A stretch of DNA of 64,000 nt from Candidatus Poribacteria bacterium. Lineage in GTDB: Bacteria; Poribacteria; WGA-4E; WGA-3G. The position numbers were made by a program, and so were the translations under genes. The stretch lies in the NCBI GenBank assembly GCA_022822085.1, contig JAJECK010000130.1, positions 60,385 to 124,384 of the forward strand. Reading direction: 5' to 3'. The notes beneath the pieces were generated by a model. It saw only the letters and a program-made list of their open reading frames with translations. It did no database searches and was not told where the DNA came from. Of this stretch, positions 35,492 through 44,927 are shown piece after piece; the first letter of the stretch is position 1, and every line of letters starts with the position of its first letter.

Positions 35492-37852
35492 TCATAGACC
35501 GACTTTTATATCATAAGGTGTTATCAGAAAAATTTGATGTTTATTTAAGATATTGATTAATTTATATATCTCTATCTGTGCTAATGGCAGTTGTGGAATT
35601 TTATTTGAGGAAATCAATTGAATGTCTCCTAATAATTGCGTTATCAAAGGTCGTTTTGGCAAACGAACAATCTCGACCTGCTTCATTTCCAATCCTGCCC
35701 TTATACGGGCGATTGATAGTGCTTTGCTCAGTCCACCGAGTTCATCTACTAATCCTACCTCTTTCGCTTGTCGTCCTGTCCAAACAAGACCTTGTGCGAC
35801 TTTCTCTACATCTGCTCTGGTTAACTGTTTTCGCCCACGGGTAACCTTAGAAACGAAATCGTCATAGATTTCTTTTATCTGCTTCTTGATGATTACCTGC
35901 TCTTCGGGGGAATAGCCCCCATAATTACTATAAATACCTGCATGTTTACCACGTTTAATTATTTCTTTATTAATCCCAAGTTTTTCATAGAGTCCTTTAG
36001 TACTATACTTTCCACCAATTACACCTATGGAACCGGTAATTGTCCCGGGTTCTGCAACGATAACATCCGCAGGTGCAGCGATATAATAACCACCTGAACC
36101 AGCAATATCACCCATAGAAACGATAAGCGGTTTCTTTACAGATAGTTGTATAAGTTCATTCCAGATTATATCTGCTGCAATTACTAATCCACCACCACTA
36201 TCTATTCGTAAAACTACCGCTTTTATTGAATCATTGTTACGAGTATATTGTACCGCACGTGCAATTGTGTCAGCACCCATTACCTGTGTCCCGGTAAACG
36301 GGTCTGCAAAACTCTCCCCGGTTAACATCATACCTTTTGCTTCAATGATAGCAATTTTGGGTTTCGGCACTGACCATTGCTGTGGATATAACCCACTATT
36401 CAAATAATCACTTACATCAACCAAATCCACATCTCTTTTTGCAAGTTGTTTCGCTCTATGTTTTAGTCCATCCGAATAAACAATATCATCAACTAATTTG
36501 TTTTTTCGTGCTTCATTTGCTGTATACGGACCTTTATCAATTAATTCTTTAACATATTCTGGTGTCCATCCGCGTGCTGTAGCAATATCATTCGTGAGTT
36601 GATCATACAAGTCGTCAAGAATTGAATTCAGATTCTCACGAGACGCATCAGACATATTCTCTCGTGTGAACCCTTCGGATGCAGATTTATAGTCCCCAAT
36701 ATGTTCAAGCAATGCCCGTACACCGAGTTTGTTCAATAAACCTTTATAGTAAGAGCGTTCGGATCGTAATCCAATTAATCGTAAATGTGTACTCGGATGA
36801 ATTAATATCGTATCACATGCAGAAGCAACGATATATTCTCCAGTAGAGCAATCAGTGATATAGGAAATAACAACTTTACCAGATTTCTTGAAATCCAAAA
36901 TAGCATCGCGGATCTCCTGATATCTACCCATGCCGTAGCTGCTACCATTTATCTGAACGATGGCACCAGCAACATCCTCATCCCATCTCGCAATACGTAA
37001 TATCCTATCTGTATCTGCCATTTCCATTCTTAGAAATTGACGTTTACGGAGGATAGGTCTTGATAAAAGGACAGTTGAAAAGTGAAAATATCCAACTCCA
37101 GCGTTTGATTTTCTATCTTCTTCATAGTAGTTGGCACTTCCTATACCGTAATGACTGATGTTAATTCCGAACCGTATATCAAAACTCTTGTCACTATTGT
37201 AAGTTCCACGAAACATTAATTCTCGTATAGGCCGGACTTCAACGGCATAACTAAAATCTAATCCAGGAACTTCTTGTACTTTTCGCATATCTACGGAAAG
37301 CGTAGTACGCCATGTTCCCGGTCGTATTGCTAAGCCAAAATCATAAATAGGGCCTAACTTCTGATTGTATAATTTGGGACGATTCAGATCCCTACCAATC
37401 GCACCGATTGAGAAAAACGGACGGCGATACATTAAACCAACCGAAACAGACTTAAATTTATCATAGTCCTTATCATCAGAGTTAATCCAACTATATGACG
37501 TTCCCCAATACAATGAACTTCCAAAATGTCGCCCAGCGGATAGGCTATAACGCGTGAAGTCAATATCGTCTGGTGCGTTGGCGAATTCCATACTGAATCC
37601 ACCACCCGGCGCAGAAATAAAGAACGCATCATCCCCCGGATAATCACTATGATATGTCCTTAGGTAATATAAATTCAGAGCACGTCTGACACCTAAACCG
37701 GCAGGATTAAAGAAAGTGGATAACGCATCGTCACTCAAAGCAACTGAGTTCGTAGGGAGATGTGTACGCACCTTTTGAGGATTCGCTGTAGCAAATATTG
37801 GAAAAATACTACAGAATAATAGGATATTGATAATCAAATTACGAATCTTCAA
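35492..37852 (-). CDS. SppA-type signal peptide peptidase fused to an N-terminal beta-barrel
   Basis: 786 residues from TTG 37852, which has AAGGAAA 8 bases upstream and opens straight into a signal peptide (KIRNLIINILLFCSIFPIFATA); an ATG at 37885 is in frame but lacks a ribosome site. Residues about 25-270 look like a PorV/FadL-type barrel (LSDDALSTFFNPAGLGV, then alternating strands). Residues about 285-760 are two tandem SppA/ClpP-like domains: Lys of the dyad in GDYKSASEGF (first half) and Ser in GDIAGSGGYYIAAP (second half), as in 67-kDa SppA. SppA degrades leftover signal peptides in the inner membrane; the barrel here suggests an outer-membrane-linked protease instead. Confidence 0.82.
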   Translation of the reverse strand: MKIRNLIINILLFCSIFPIFATANPQKVRTHLPTNSVALSDDALSTFFNPAGLGVRRALNLYYLRTYHSDYPGDDAFFISAPGGGFSMEFANAPDDIDFTRYSLSAGRHFGSSLYWGTSYSWINSDDKDYDKFKSVSVGLMYRRPFFSIGAIGRDLNRPKLYNQKLGPIYDFGLAIRPGTWRTTLSVDMRKVQEVPGLDFSYAVEVRPIRELMFRGTYNSDKSFDIRFGINISHYGIGSANYYEEDRKSNAGVGYFHFSTVLLSRPILRKRQFLRMEMADTDRILRIARWDEDVAGAIVQINGSSYGMGRYQEIRDAILDFKKSGKVVISYITDCSTGEYIVASACDTILIHPSTHLRLIGLRSERSYYKGLLNKLGVRALLEHIGDYKSASEGFTRENMSDASRENLNSILDDLYDQLTNDIATARGWTPEYVKELIDKGPYTANEARKNKLVDDIVYSDGLKHRAKQLAKRDVDLVDVSDYLNSGLYPQQWSVPKPKIAIIEAKGMMLTGESFADPFTGTQVMGADTIARAVQYTRNNDSIKAVVLRIDSGGGLVIAADIIWNELIQLSVKKPLIVSMGDIAGSGGYYIAAPADVIVAEPGTITGSIGVIGGKYSTKGLYEKLGINKEIIKRGKHAGIYSNYGGYSPEEQVIIKKQIKEIYDDFVSKVTRGRKQLTRADVEKVAQGLVWTGRQAKEVGLVDELGGLSKALSIARIRAGLEMKQVEIVRLPKRPLITQLLGDIQLISSNKIPQLPLAQIEIYKLINILNKHQIFLITPYDIKVGL

Positions 37853-37941
37853 CGAATTTTCCTTATGGGTGTGGTTGGAATACATGATAAGATAGCATAT
37901 ATCTAATCAATTGACAAGATATAAATAACCCAGTAAATGTA

Positions 37942-38760
37942 TTATTGAGTCTTTCTGGCGAACTGTGGGAACATAACATCATGGATGTCACCAATTTGTT
38001 GTAAATGTTTCTGTCGAGATTCATCCGCAGTATCCACCATAGTCGGAAAGTACATCCCCGCACCAGTGTCAATATTGTAACCACCAGCAGAATGGACACT
38101 CAAATATTGATGCAAGGTATCTAAGTCTTCCTTTGATGTGCAATGTCGAGTACAATTCATTGTAAACATCCGTCTTCGTGGTCCACCACCAAAAGAGGCG
38201 TGATAGGTATCATGGTTGAAAATTACCACGTCCCCCGGCATACTCTCAAGGGCAATACTTGTAGGAAAATCCTTCGAGGGAACACTGAACAATGCTTCAG
38301 AATTATTTGGATCAATTTTATGTGCACGGACAAAATGTGACGGATTCTGGCTACCCGGTATAATACGCAAACATCCAGTATCACGCGTCAATGGATCAAG
38401 ATAGAATGCAACTTTAATTGAAAACAGTCTTCCCCAACTTCCATCAGGATGCCATCCAGTATCACCTGCGTAATAGTTTCCATCTCCACCCGCATAATTG
38501 AAATCTTCACCTATGACACCACCAATTAGTCCTTTTATACGATCATCGTCGAGAAGCGTACAGAGTCGTGGACGATGTTCGATTGGACCCCCAAACATCG
38601 TCCTTTGTGTGCCATCATGGTTCTTTCCGCCACCAAACTCTTGAATAGTTATTTCAAATTCAGCAGTTATCCATCCAATTTCATCTTGCGTAAACATCTC
38701 CGGAATATATAAGTAACCAAACGTGTTAAAATAATTGATCTGTTGCTCAGTTAATTTCAT
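37942..38760 (-). CDS. Phytanoyl-CoA dioxygenase (PhyH) family protein
   Basis: 272 residues. FNTFGYLYIPEMFTQDEI at the start is the family signature; Fe ligands are WHPDGSWG (about 115-117) and the distal His in YHASFGGGPRRRMF (about 206), with Arg for 2-oxoglutarate. All are present. PGDVVIFNHDTYHA is highly typical of bacterial PhyH proteins. Substrate is unknown. A 101-bp inverted-repeat element lies 50 bases upstream of its start. Confidence 0.88.
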   Translation of the reverse strand: MKLTEQQINYFNTFGYLYIPEMFTQDEIGWITAEFEITIQEFGGGKNHDGTQRTMFGGPIEHRPRLCTLLDDDRIKGLIGGVIGEDFNYAGGDGNYYAGDTGWHPDGSWGRLFSIKVAFYLDPLTRDTGCLRIIPGSQNPSHFVRAHKIDPNNSEALFSVPSKDFPTSIALESMPGDVVIFNHDTYHASFGGGPRRRMFTMNCTRHCTSKEDLDTLHQYLSVHSAGGYNIDTGAGMYFPTMVDTADESRQKHLQQIGDIHDVMFPQFARKTQ

Positions 38761-38810
38761 ATAAAGAAACTCCCAACTTGTGATTGAATAACTATCTATT
38801 AGTGTTCAGG

Positions 38811-38911
38811 AACGTGAGTTAGATAATTCAACACATAAGCCTCCGTCCGTTGGGTTGAGGCACGAAACACAACGGACAGTGGTTATTGGATTTAATTACC
38901 AAACTCACGTT
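38811..38911. repeat. 101-bp MITE-like inverted-repeat element
   Basis: Ends AACGTGAGTTAGATAATT and AATTACCAAACTCACGTT are inverted repeats (16 of 18). An inner hairpin GTCCGTTG/CAACGGAC with GAGGCACGAAAC between resembles the hairpin inside 2754-2904. It sits in the divergent gap between a PhyH gene and queF (38761-39068), which otherwise holds the queF promoter. Confidence 0.6.
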
Positions 38912-38971
38912 ACAGTACCAAGTAGACTACTAATTGTCAAGCGTAATCAAACATACTTTCATCATGCAACA

Positions 38972-39001
38972 TTGCCATAAATCGTTCATATAAGGTATAA
39001 T
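38972..39001 (+). promoter_or_regulatory. Sigma-70-type promoter of queF
   Basis: TTGCCA (38972-38977), 18-base spacer, perfect TATAAT (38996-39001). It gives a leader of about 60 bases before ATG 39069. I see no convincing preQ1 aptamer in the leader. Confidence 0.6.
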
Positions 39002-39068
39002 ATCTCTATTGAAAATCAACTTCCAACACCTATGTGATTTGAAAATACACTCTACCAAAGGACGAAAA

Positions 39069-39464
39069 ATGAACAACGCATCAAGTTATAACGATTTACA
39101 AACACACATCCGAGATCTAAATACACCTACAATTGAAACTTGGGAAAATCAATATAGTGATAGAGATTACACCATAGAGATTACCAACTTAGAATTTACT
39201 GCTGTTTGTCCCAAGACAGGATTACCTGACTTCGCAACAATTACGATTACTTATGTTCCAGACAAGCATTGCGTTGAACTCAAGTCTCTGAAAGAATATT
39301 TCCTCTCTTACAGAGATGTGGGTATTTTCCATGAACATATAGTAAATAAAGTGCTTGAAGATTTTGTAAATGCCTGCCAACCCAGAACAGCAGAAGTCGT
39401 CGGGGATTTTAACATCCGCGGCGGTATGAAAACAGTTGTCCAGTCAAATTATAAGAAGGAATAA
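39069..39464 (+). CDS. queF: NADPH-dependent 7-cyano-7-deazaguanine reductase
   Basis: 131 residues from ATG 39069 with AAAGGACG 7 bases upstream. It reduces preQ0 to preQ1 in queuosine synthesis. The catalytic Cys lies in AVCPKTGLPDFATI (about 43) and the substrate/NADPH motif is ELKSLKEYFLSYRDVGIFHE. The length is that of the short, unimodular QueF type. No other queuosine gene is adjacent. Confidence 0.93.
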   Translation: MNNASSYNDLQTHIRDLNTPTIETWENQYSDRDYTIEITNLEFTAVCPKTGLPDFATITITYVPDKHCVELKSLKEYFLSYRDVGIFHEHIVNKVLEDFVNACQPRTAEVVGDFNIRGGMKTVVQSNYKKE

Positions 39465-39498
39465 CATTGGTTGGACACAAACTTATACTGTCAATTTC

Positions 39499-40527
39499 CT
39501 AAATAATTGGCACTGAACGTCCTATCCGAGCAGATTCATAAATTGCATCAAAGATTTTAGCAACATTCAACACCTCTTCTGCAGGGACTGGAGACGGCAA
39601 ATCCTCTCTAATCGCTTGATGGAATGACTCAAATTCACCCGGTAATCCAGTAAGTAACTTGGGATCATAATTCACCATCTCATCCTTTTTATCAAGATAT
39701 ATCTGAAGCGGTTCGTAAGTCGCACCTGCTACATCACCCATAAAGAAAGTTCCGCCAATATTCTGAATATGCGAAGCCCATGCTGTTTCTAAAGTTACCG
39801 TCAAATCTCCTTCAAACTTTATCGTTCCCATAGCGAAGTCTTCTACTTCAAAATCTTCAGGATTCCATTTACCCCATGGATTGATAACATCCGCTCTATC
39901 ACCGAATTTTTTCACTGCCATTCCAAACGCTTCAATAGGTTTAGGACAACCTATCATCCAGAGAAGTACATCAAGTATATGCACGCCTATATCTATGAGC
40001 GGTCCACCACCTGCGATGGCTTTGCTCAGGAAAGATGGTGATGCAGGCACACCGCGACGACGCATAGCCATCGCACGCGCATAATATACATCCCCGAAAA
40101 ATCCATCTTCATGCAGTTTACGCAGTGTGCGAGCACCCGCACCGAAACGGGATTGCAATCCAATCTGGAGTATCTTCCCACTCGCCCTTTGGGCATCTAC
40201 CATTGCTTGCCCATCAATGGCATTGGCAGCGATCGGCTTTTCACAGATGACATGTTTACCTGCATTCAGTGCAGCGATCGTGGGACCCGCATGAAAGTTG
40301 TTCGGCGTGCATACACTGACAGCATCCAGTTCATCCATCTCAACTAATTTCTCATATTTACTAAAAACATGAGGTATGTCATGTTGTTTCGCAAAAGCTT
40401 TCGCACGCGATTTGTCAATATCACAGGCGGCGATAATTGACACATCTTTTACCCCATTATGTCCAGGTAGATGTTTACCTCCTGCAATACCACCACAGCC
40501 TACAATGCCAACTTTAATCTTTTTCAT
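39499..40527 (-). CDS. Gfo/Idh/MocA family oxidoreductase
   Basis: 342 residues. N-terminal Rossmann motif VGIVGCGGIAGGKHLPG (5-21), DAVSVCTPNNFHAGPT, and the family lysine in CEKPIA (about 95-100); GGGPLIDIGVHILDVLLW (about 170-187) carries the Asp/His pair of the active site. These enzymes oxidise or reduce sugars and cyclitols with NAD(P). Substrate cannot be told. AAAGGAAC lies before ATG. Downstream of a PhyH gene on the same strand (44-base gap), so the two are probably co-transcribed. Confidence 0.9.
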   Translation of the reverse strand: MKKIKVGIVGCGGIAGGKHLPGHNGVKDVSIIAACDIDKSRAKAFAKQHDIPHVFSKYEKLVEMDELDAVSVCTPNNFHAGPTIAALNAGKHVICEKPIAANAIDGQAMVDAQRASGKILQIGLQSRFGAGARTLRKLHEDGFFGDVYYARAMAMRRRGVPASPSFLSKAIAGGGPLIDIGVHILDVLLWMIGCPKPIEAFGMAVKKFGDRADVINPWGKWNPEDFEVEDFAMGTIKFEGDLTVTLETAWASHIQNIGGTFFMGDVAGATYEPLQIYLDKKDEMVNYDPKLLTGLPGEFESFHQAIREDLPSPVPAEEVLNVAKIFDAIYESARIGRSVPII

Positions 40528-40571
40528 ATTTGTTCCTTTCTATACGGTGATGTGATTCTTTTCAATATCAT

Positions 40572-41387
40572 CTAAATTGTAACAGTCTGAGGAGCTTGTT
40601 CTAAATTAAGATTATGTTCCGTTGCCCACTGTGCTGCTGCACCGCCACCTCCCCCAAGAAACTGTTTACCAAGGTCATCTACGTTTTTCAATACATCCTC
40701 GTCAGGTTGCAATTTATCGTTATAATACAATAAATATCCTTCAGGCTTAAGCCAAGAATAGTGGTAACCGTATATTATTATCTTGGCTGTATGATCTGTG
40801 AAATTTTGACCAGTCGAGTGGTAAATACGGTTTTCAAAGAAATACACATCCCCTGCACGGAGCAAGGGTTCCGCATAAGGTTCAACAGGATCTAATTCTC
40901 CTTCTGGAATACCTAACGGTTCACCTGATACATGACTTTTTGGAATGAATAACGTTGCCCCAGAATTTGGAACAGGACAATCTGTCAGACAATATGCTAC
41001 CTTAAGCCCAACGCGCGGGGTATTGTTATGACCAAGGTCTAAATGCAAACCGACATCTCTGTGCCATCCGCGATTCTCTGGCATTTCGTGGGGTTGTGGC
41101 CGTTTATAGAGAAGTGCAGTATTCGTGATGTGGATATTAGTACCGAGCAGTTGAATGACTAAAGGAATTGCATTCGTCTGTGATGTAAGTTCAGCAAATG
41201 CAGGCTCCTGGACCAATCCATCACGAATATGCACATATTGTGCATCAGTCTCATGTTCCTCCACTATACGATCAGCAGCTTCAGTCAGACGAGTGATCAT
41301 ATCATCGTCAAGGACTGAACGAACTATAAAAAAACCATTCTCTTCAAATTCATTACGTTGTGCGTCTGTCAACTGTACGAAATCCAT
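40572..41387 (-). CDS. Phytanoyl-CoA dioxygenase (PhyH) family protein
   Basis: 271 residues. FEENGFFIVRSVL near the start; Fe ligands in GWHRDVGLHLD (about 109-111) and distal His in IYHSTGQNFTDHTAKI (about 197). AGDVYFFENRIYH and SGATLFIPKSH are typical for the family. A glycine/alanine-rich stretch (LGGGGGAAAQW) lies near the C-terminus. AAGGA precedes ATG. It probably forms a two-gene unit with the oxidoreductase at 39499. Substrate unknown. Confidence 0.88.
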   Translation of the reverse strand: MDFVQLTDAQRNEFEENGFFIVRSVLDDDMITRLTEAADRIVEEHETDAQYVHIRDGLVQEPAFAELTSQTNAIPLVIQLLGTNIHITNTALLYKRPQPHEMPENRGWHRDVGLHLDLGHNNTPRVGLKVAYCLTDCPVPNSGATLFIPKSHVSGEPLGIPEGELDPVEPYAEPLLRAGDVYFFENRIYHSTGQNFTDHTAKIIIYGYHYSWLKPEGYLLYYNDKLQPDEDVLKNVDDLGKQFLGGGGGAAAQWATEHNLNLEQAPQTVTI

Positions 41388-41512
41388 ATCATAATATCCT
41401 TATTTTTTTCGCATATATTGCAGTCATAGTATTGTTTAGTATAGTATCATAGTCAGACTGTGATGTCCACATAATATATAATTCATCCAGCGTCATTCAA
41501 CTGACAGGATAT

Positions 41513-42047
41513 ATAATACCATTTCTACCTGATTATGTAGCACTGTTTTTTAGGTCAGGTTTCGCGAGCTCACCCCATAAGCGTCAATTATAGTGAATGT
41601 CTGTGTTATTGTGAACATCTCTAAACACCCATGATTATTGATATTGTCCTTTCTTCAGTCCCGTCCGGACGATATGTTTATAGAATTATACCATTTCTAA
41701 TTGACAAATTGTCATAAATAAACTGTAGGTCGGGTAGAGCGAAGCGAAACCCATAAGCGTCAATTTTAGAAAATGCATGCAAAGTAGTAGGCACACTCCG
41801 TGTGCCGTTCACGATAATAGTTTTCAGAAAGTAGTCCGGATACGCCGTGTGCCGTGATTTTTTTGCTTGCGGACAGAGGACCCACGGAGTGTGCCTGCTA
41901 CCTTTAAATCTCCGCTAAATTGACGCCTATGGGTAGAGCGAAGCGAAGCCCGACATTGAAACTCTGTCTAACCCTACGTGTCGGGTTTCGCTTCGCTCTA
42001 CCCGACCTACGAAATAATGCTACATCATCATTTAGAAATGGTATTAT
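41513..42047. repeat. Composite MITE-like element with 15-bp perfect terminal inverted repeats
   Basis: ATAATACCATTTCTA (41513-41527) is mirrored exactly by TAGAAATGGTATTAT (42033-42047). The similarity extends inwards (TGATTATGTAGCA against TGCTACATCATCA). A second inward copy of the left end lies at about 41690, so one element seems nested in another. Inside, GGTAGAGCGAAGCGAAGCCC (41932) pairs with its complement at 41979-42002. The ends match those of 2754-2904 and resemble the left end of IS630 at 62893. There is no coding capacity: the whole gap 41388-42393 is gene-free. Confidence 0.7.
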
Positions 42048-42179
42048 ATTCGACTAACCTCTTCAGTCATGTAGGGGCTAATGTGTATGGACCTGTTATT
42101 GGTATCTACATATCGTTCCTGCGGAACTCAAGAGAGGTGGTGACAGTGTTTTCTATAAACATATCGTCCGGACGGGACT
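41657..42179. repeat. 29-bp perfect inverted repeats flanking 465 bases
   Basis: 41657-41685 (with CCCGTCCGGACGATATG) and 42151-42179 are exact reverse complements. They partly overlap the element at 41513-42047 but extend beyond it, showing that several palindromic units were stacked here. A near copy of one arm is found at about 32212-32240. Confidence 0.7.
41752..41931. repeat. 180-bp inverted-repeat element (partner at 53678-53861)
   Basis: Ends CATAAGCGTCAATTTTA and TAAATTGACGCCTATG are inverted repeats, followed inward by an internal hairpin AGTAGGCACACTCCGTG / CACGGAGTGTGCCTGCT. The element at 53678-53861 has the same ends and length but a different inner hairpin. Confidence 0.65.
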
Positions 42180-42393
42180 AAGAAATGACCGAAATATTTA
42201 TTAATCTTCGGACAGTTTGTGTGCCAACTTCTACTGTCCGTTATGTCTCCAACACAGGTTTATCAAAGTGTCTCAATAATTTCAAAGTTCACTATAATAA
42301 GGTCAAATTTCCTTCAACCTTTCACCAAAAAACACGTTAAATATATACATCAGGAGTGCAAATTATTAGTATTACTTCTATGAGGTTTGATTT

Positions 42394-44901
42394 ATGCACG
42401 GTCCAATGTCAGGGTCAAGACGTGGTAGTTCACATAAGATGGGAATGTCATCTTTTGGTGATAAAAAGCGTTTTCGGAAGAAAGGTGAAAACGGATTAAC
42501 TACCAAGGAAGAAATCCCAGAAATCCTTGAAAAACGGGCACAGGAAGTTCTTGATAATGGAGAGGAAATAAAGGTTGCTGTTTCAACCGATCTGCAGTTT
42601 GACAGTACGTATGGAAAAGATTGGTTAATAGTTACAGAAAAGCGTCTAATTGCGTTTAATCAGAACGGCGTTATTGGACACAATATGCAAGAGGTGCCCC
42701 TCTCCTCCATTACAGACATTGAAATACTTGAGATGTATGGAAATAACATACTCAAGGTGATAACCTCTGAAAATGCCTTTGAAGTGGCGCGCTATTCAAA
42801 AAGGTTAACCCCCAAATTTAACCTTGCCGTCTCGGAATTGAAACAATTACCATCACTAAAAGAAAATAATTCTGGAAATAGTGGAAATGGCGGTCGCGGT
42901 CCTGGTGGTAGACGCCGTGGTCCTGGTGGTCCTCCAGGAAATCAGCCCGGTGGTGATAAAAGCCGATGTGAAACCTGCGGAGAACCCATTCCGAGTTGGT
43001 CTGGTGTCTGCATCCATTGTGTCAAAAAAAGCAAACTTATTTTTCGTCTTTTCCAGTATGCTGTCCCATTTTTACATGTCATGATACCAGCATTCATACT
43101 GATGTTGGTAATCCGTTTCATCGGAGTTCTTCCACCTATATTAAGTAAAGAGTTAGTTGATAATATTCTTGACCCCGCAGGAACTGTCATATCTGCTGCA
43201 GTTGAGAATGAACAACCAATTCCTGAACAACTACCAGAAACAAGTTGGGGGCAACTGGAAGGAATCAAGAACACCTTGAGTAGTTGGCTTGGGAGTATGC
43301 CACTGGGTGGAAGTTTTGGACATCTAATTTGGCTTATTGGATTTATGGCTGGAATTAGAGTCTTTACTATGGTCATATCCTCAATTCGTGGATTTATGAT
43401 GGCATGGGTAGGTCAGAATATCACACGACGACTCCAAAACGAAACTTATGAACACCTAAATGCACTCTCCATCGACTTTTTTCACGAACGTGACACAGGT
43501 AATTTGATGTCCAGAATTACACATGATGTATCAAGACTCCGTGATTTTATTGCCAATGGAGTACAGGATATTGTCGGTGATTCTCTAACTCTCATTAATA
43601 TGTGTATAATCATGTTCCTTTTCAGTTGGAAACTTGCTATATGGACGCTAATTCCGATACCATGTCTTATCTTTTTCACTATCTTTTTTGGGAAAAAGAT
43701 GGGGAAAGTTTATTCTGTATTATGGAAACGATATGCGAACATTAGTACCATTCTATCCAGCACAATACCTGGTGTGCGCGTTGTTAAGGCATTCGCTCGT
43801 GAACGGTATGAAATTAGCAGATTTAGTGACCTGACCTATCAGGTGTTTTCTGGAGAAATGAACGCAGCAAAATTAAGTTCACTCTACCGACCCATGATGC
43901 ACTTTTTCACATTTTCTGGCTCTATCATAATCTGGTTAGTCGGTGGATGGCAAGTTTTCCAAGGGGATTTAACACTCGGTGTACTGGTTATGTTTCAGTC
44001 ATACATCATGCAATTCTTCGGACCTGTGTACACATTATGCCAAATGAATGAAAGATTTATCAGAGCTGGTACTTCCGCAGAACGCGTCTTTGAAATTTTG
44101 GACACACCACCAAGTATCGCAGACAAAAGGGATGCTGTTGCACTTACGAATATCAGAGGGGAAATCGAATTTAAAGATGTTTACTTCTCCTATGACAGCG
44201 AAAAAGATGCACTAAATGGTATAAGTTTTCAGGTGGAACCTGGTGAAATGATAGGATTGGTAGGACACAGCGGAGCAGGTAAAAGCACACTCATTAATCT
44301 GATAACCCGTTTCTATGATCCAAATGAAGGCACAATAGTAATCGACGGTTACGACAGCAAAGACATTCGATTAAAAGCATTAAGGCAACAAGTTGGTGTT
44401 GTGTTACAGGACCCATTCTTATTTGCAGGTACAATCGCAGAAAATATCGGTTACTCAAAACCTGGTGCTTCCCGACACGAGATTATCGCTGCTGCGAAAG
44501 CTGCAAATGCACACGATTTTATTATCAAATTCCCTGACGGTTATGATACGATGGTCGGTGAACGTGGGGCACGGGTCTCTGGTGGTGAAAGACAACGAAT
44601 TTCTATTGCACGCGCAATCTTAAAAAATCCGCGCATCCTTATTTTGGACGAAGCCACTTCATCCGTAGACACAGAAACAGAATCCAAAATCCAAGAGGCA
44701 TTAGAACGATTGGTGCAAGGCAGAACGGTGTTTGCAATTGCACATCGATTATCTACCCTAAAATATGCAAATCGTCTGATTGTCCTAAAAGAAGGAGAGA
44801 TTGACGAAATGGGGACTCATGAGGAACTGATCGCACAAGATGGAACTTATGCAACGTTGTGTCAAAAGCAAACCGAATTATCAAAAATACGCGCGTGGTA
44901 G
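42394..44901 (+). CDS. ABC exporter with N-terminal PH-like domain and zinc ribbon
   Basis: 835 residues. Residues about 25-155 look like a small PH-type domain (DWLIVTEKRLIAFNQNG, VPLSSITDIEILEMYGNN). A Gly/Pro/Arg-rich linker leads to a zinc ribbon CETCGEPIPSW..CIHC (about 193-210). Then comes a six-helix ABC exporter core (about 215-560, with EHLNALSIDFFHERDTGNLMSRITHDV) and one nucleotide-binding domain: Walker A GHSGAGKST, signature SGGERQRISIARA, Walker B LILDEATSS, H-loop AHRLS. All catalytic motifs are intact. Together with the DUF1854 protein encoded next, it matches an ABC/DUF1854 pair annotated elsewhere near cyanophycin genes. Substrate unknown. Confidence 0.87.
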   Translation: MHGPMSGSRRGSSHKMGMSSFGDKKRFRKKGENGLTTKEEIPEILEKRAQEVLDNGEEIKVAVSTDLQFDSTYGKDWLIVTEKRLIAFNQNGVIGHNMQEVPLSSITDIEILEMYGNNILKVITSENAFEVARYSKRLTPKFNLAVSELKQLPSLKENNSGNSGNGGRGPGGRRRGPGGPPGNQPGGDKSRCETCGEPIPSWSGVCIHCVKKSKLIFRLFQYAVPFLHVMIPAFILMLVIRFIGVLPPILSKELVDNILDPAGTVISAAVENEQPIPEQLPETSWGQLEGIKNTLSSWLGSMPLGGSFGHLIWLIGFMAGIRVFTMVISSIRGFMMAWVGQNITRRLQNETYEHLNALSIDFFHERDTGNLMSRITHDVSRLRDFIANGVQDIVGDSLTLINMCIIMFLFSWKLAIWTLIPIPCLIFFTIFFGKKMGKVYSVLWKRYANISTILSSTIPGVRVVKAFARERYEISRFSDLTYQVFSGEMNAAKLSSLYRPMMHFFTFSGSIIIWLVGGWQVFQGDLTLGVLVMFQSYIMQFFGPVYTLCQMNERFIRAGTSAERVFEILDTPPSIADKRDAVALTNIRGEIEFKDVYFSYDSEKDALNGISFQVEPGEMIGLVGHSGAGKSTLINLITRFYDPNEGTIVIDGYDSKDIRLKALRQQVGVVLQDPFLFAGTIAENIGYSKPGASRHEIIAAAKAANAHDFIIKFPDGYDTMVGERGARVSGGERQRISIARAILKNPRILILDEATSSVDTETESKIQEALERLVQGRTVFAIAHRLSTLKYANRLIVLKEGEIDEMGTHEELIAQDGTYATLCQKQTELSKIRAW

Positions 44902-44927
44902 TATCACATAAGGGACGGGAGAGACAG

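Noticed and set aside
38972..39068. preQ1 riboswitch in the queF leader
   Set aside because: No clear short hairpin plus A-rich tail of the preQ1-I/II types could be recognised.
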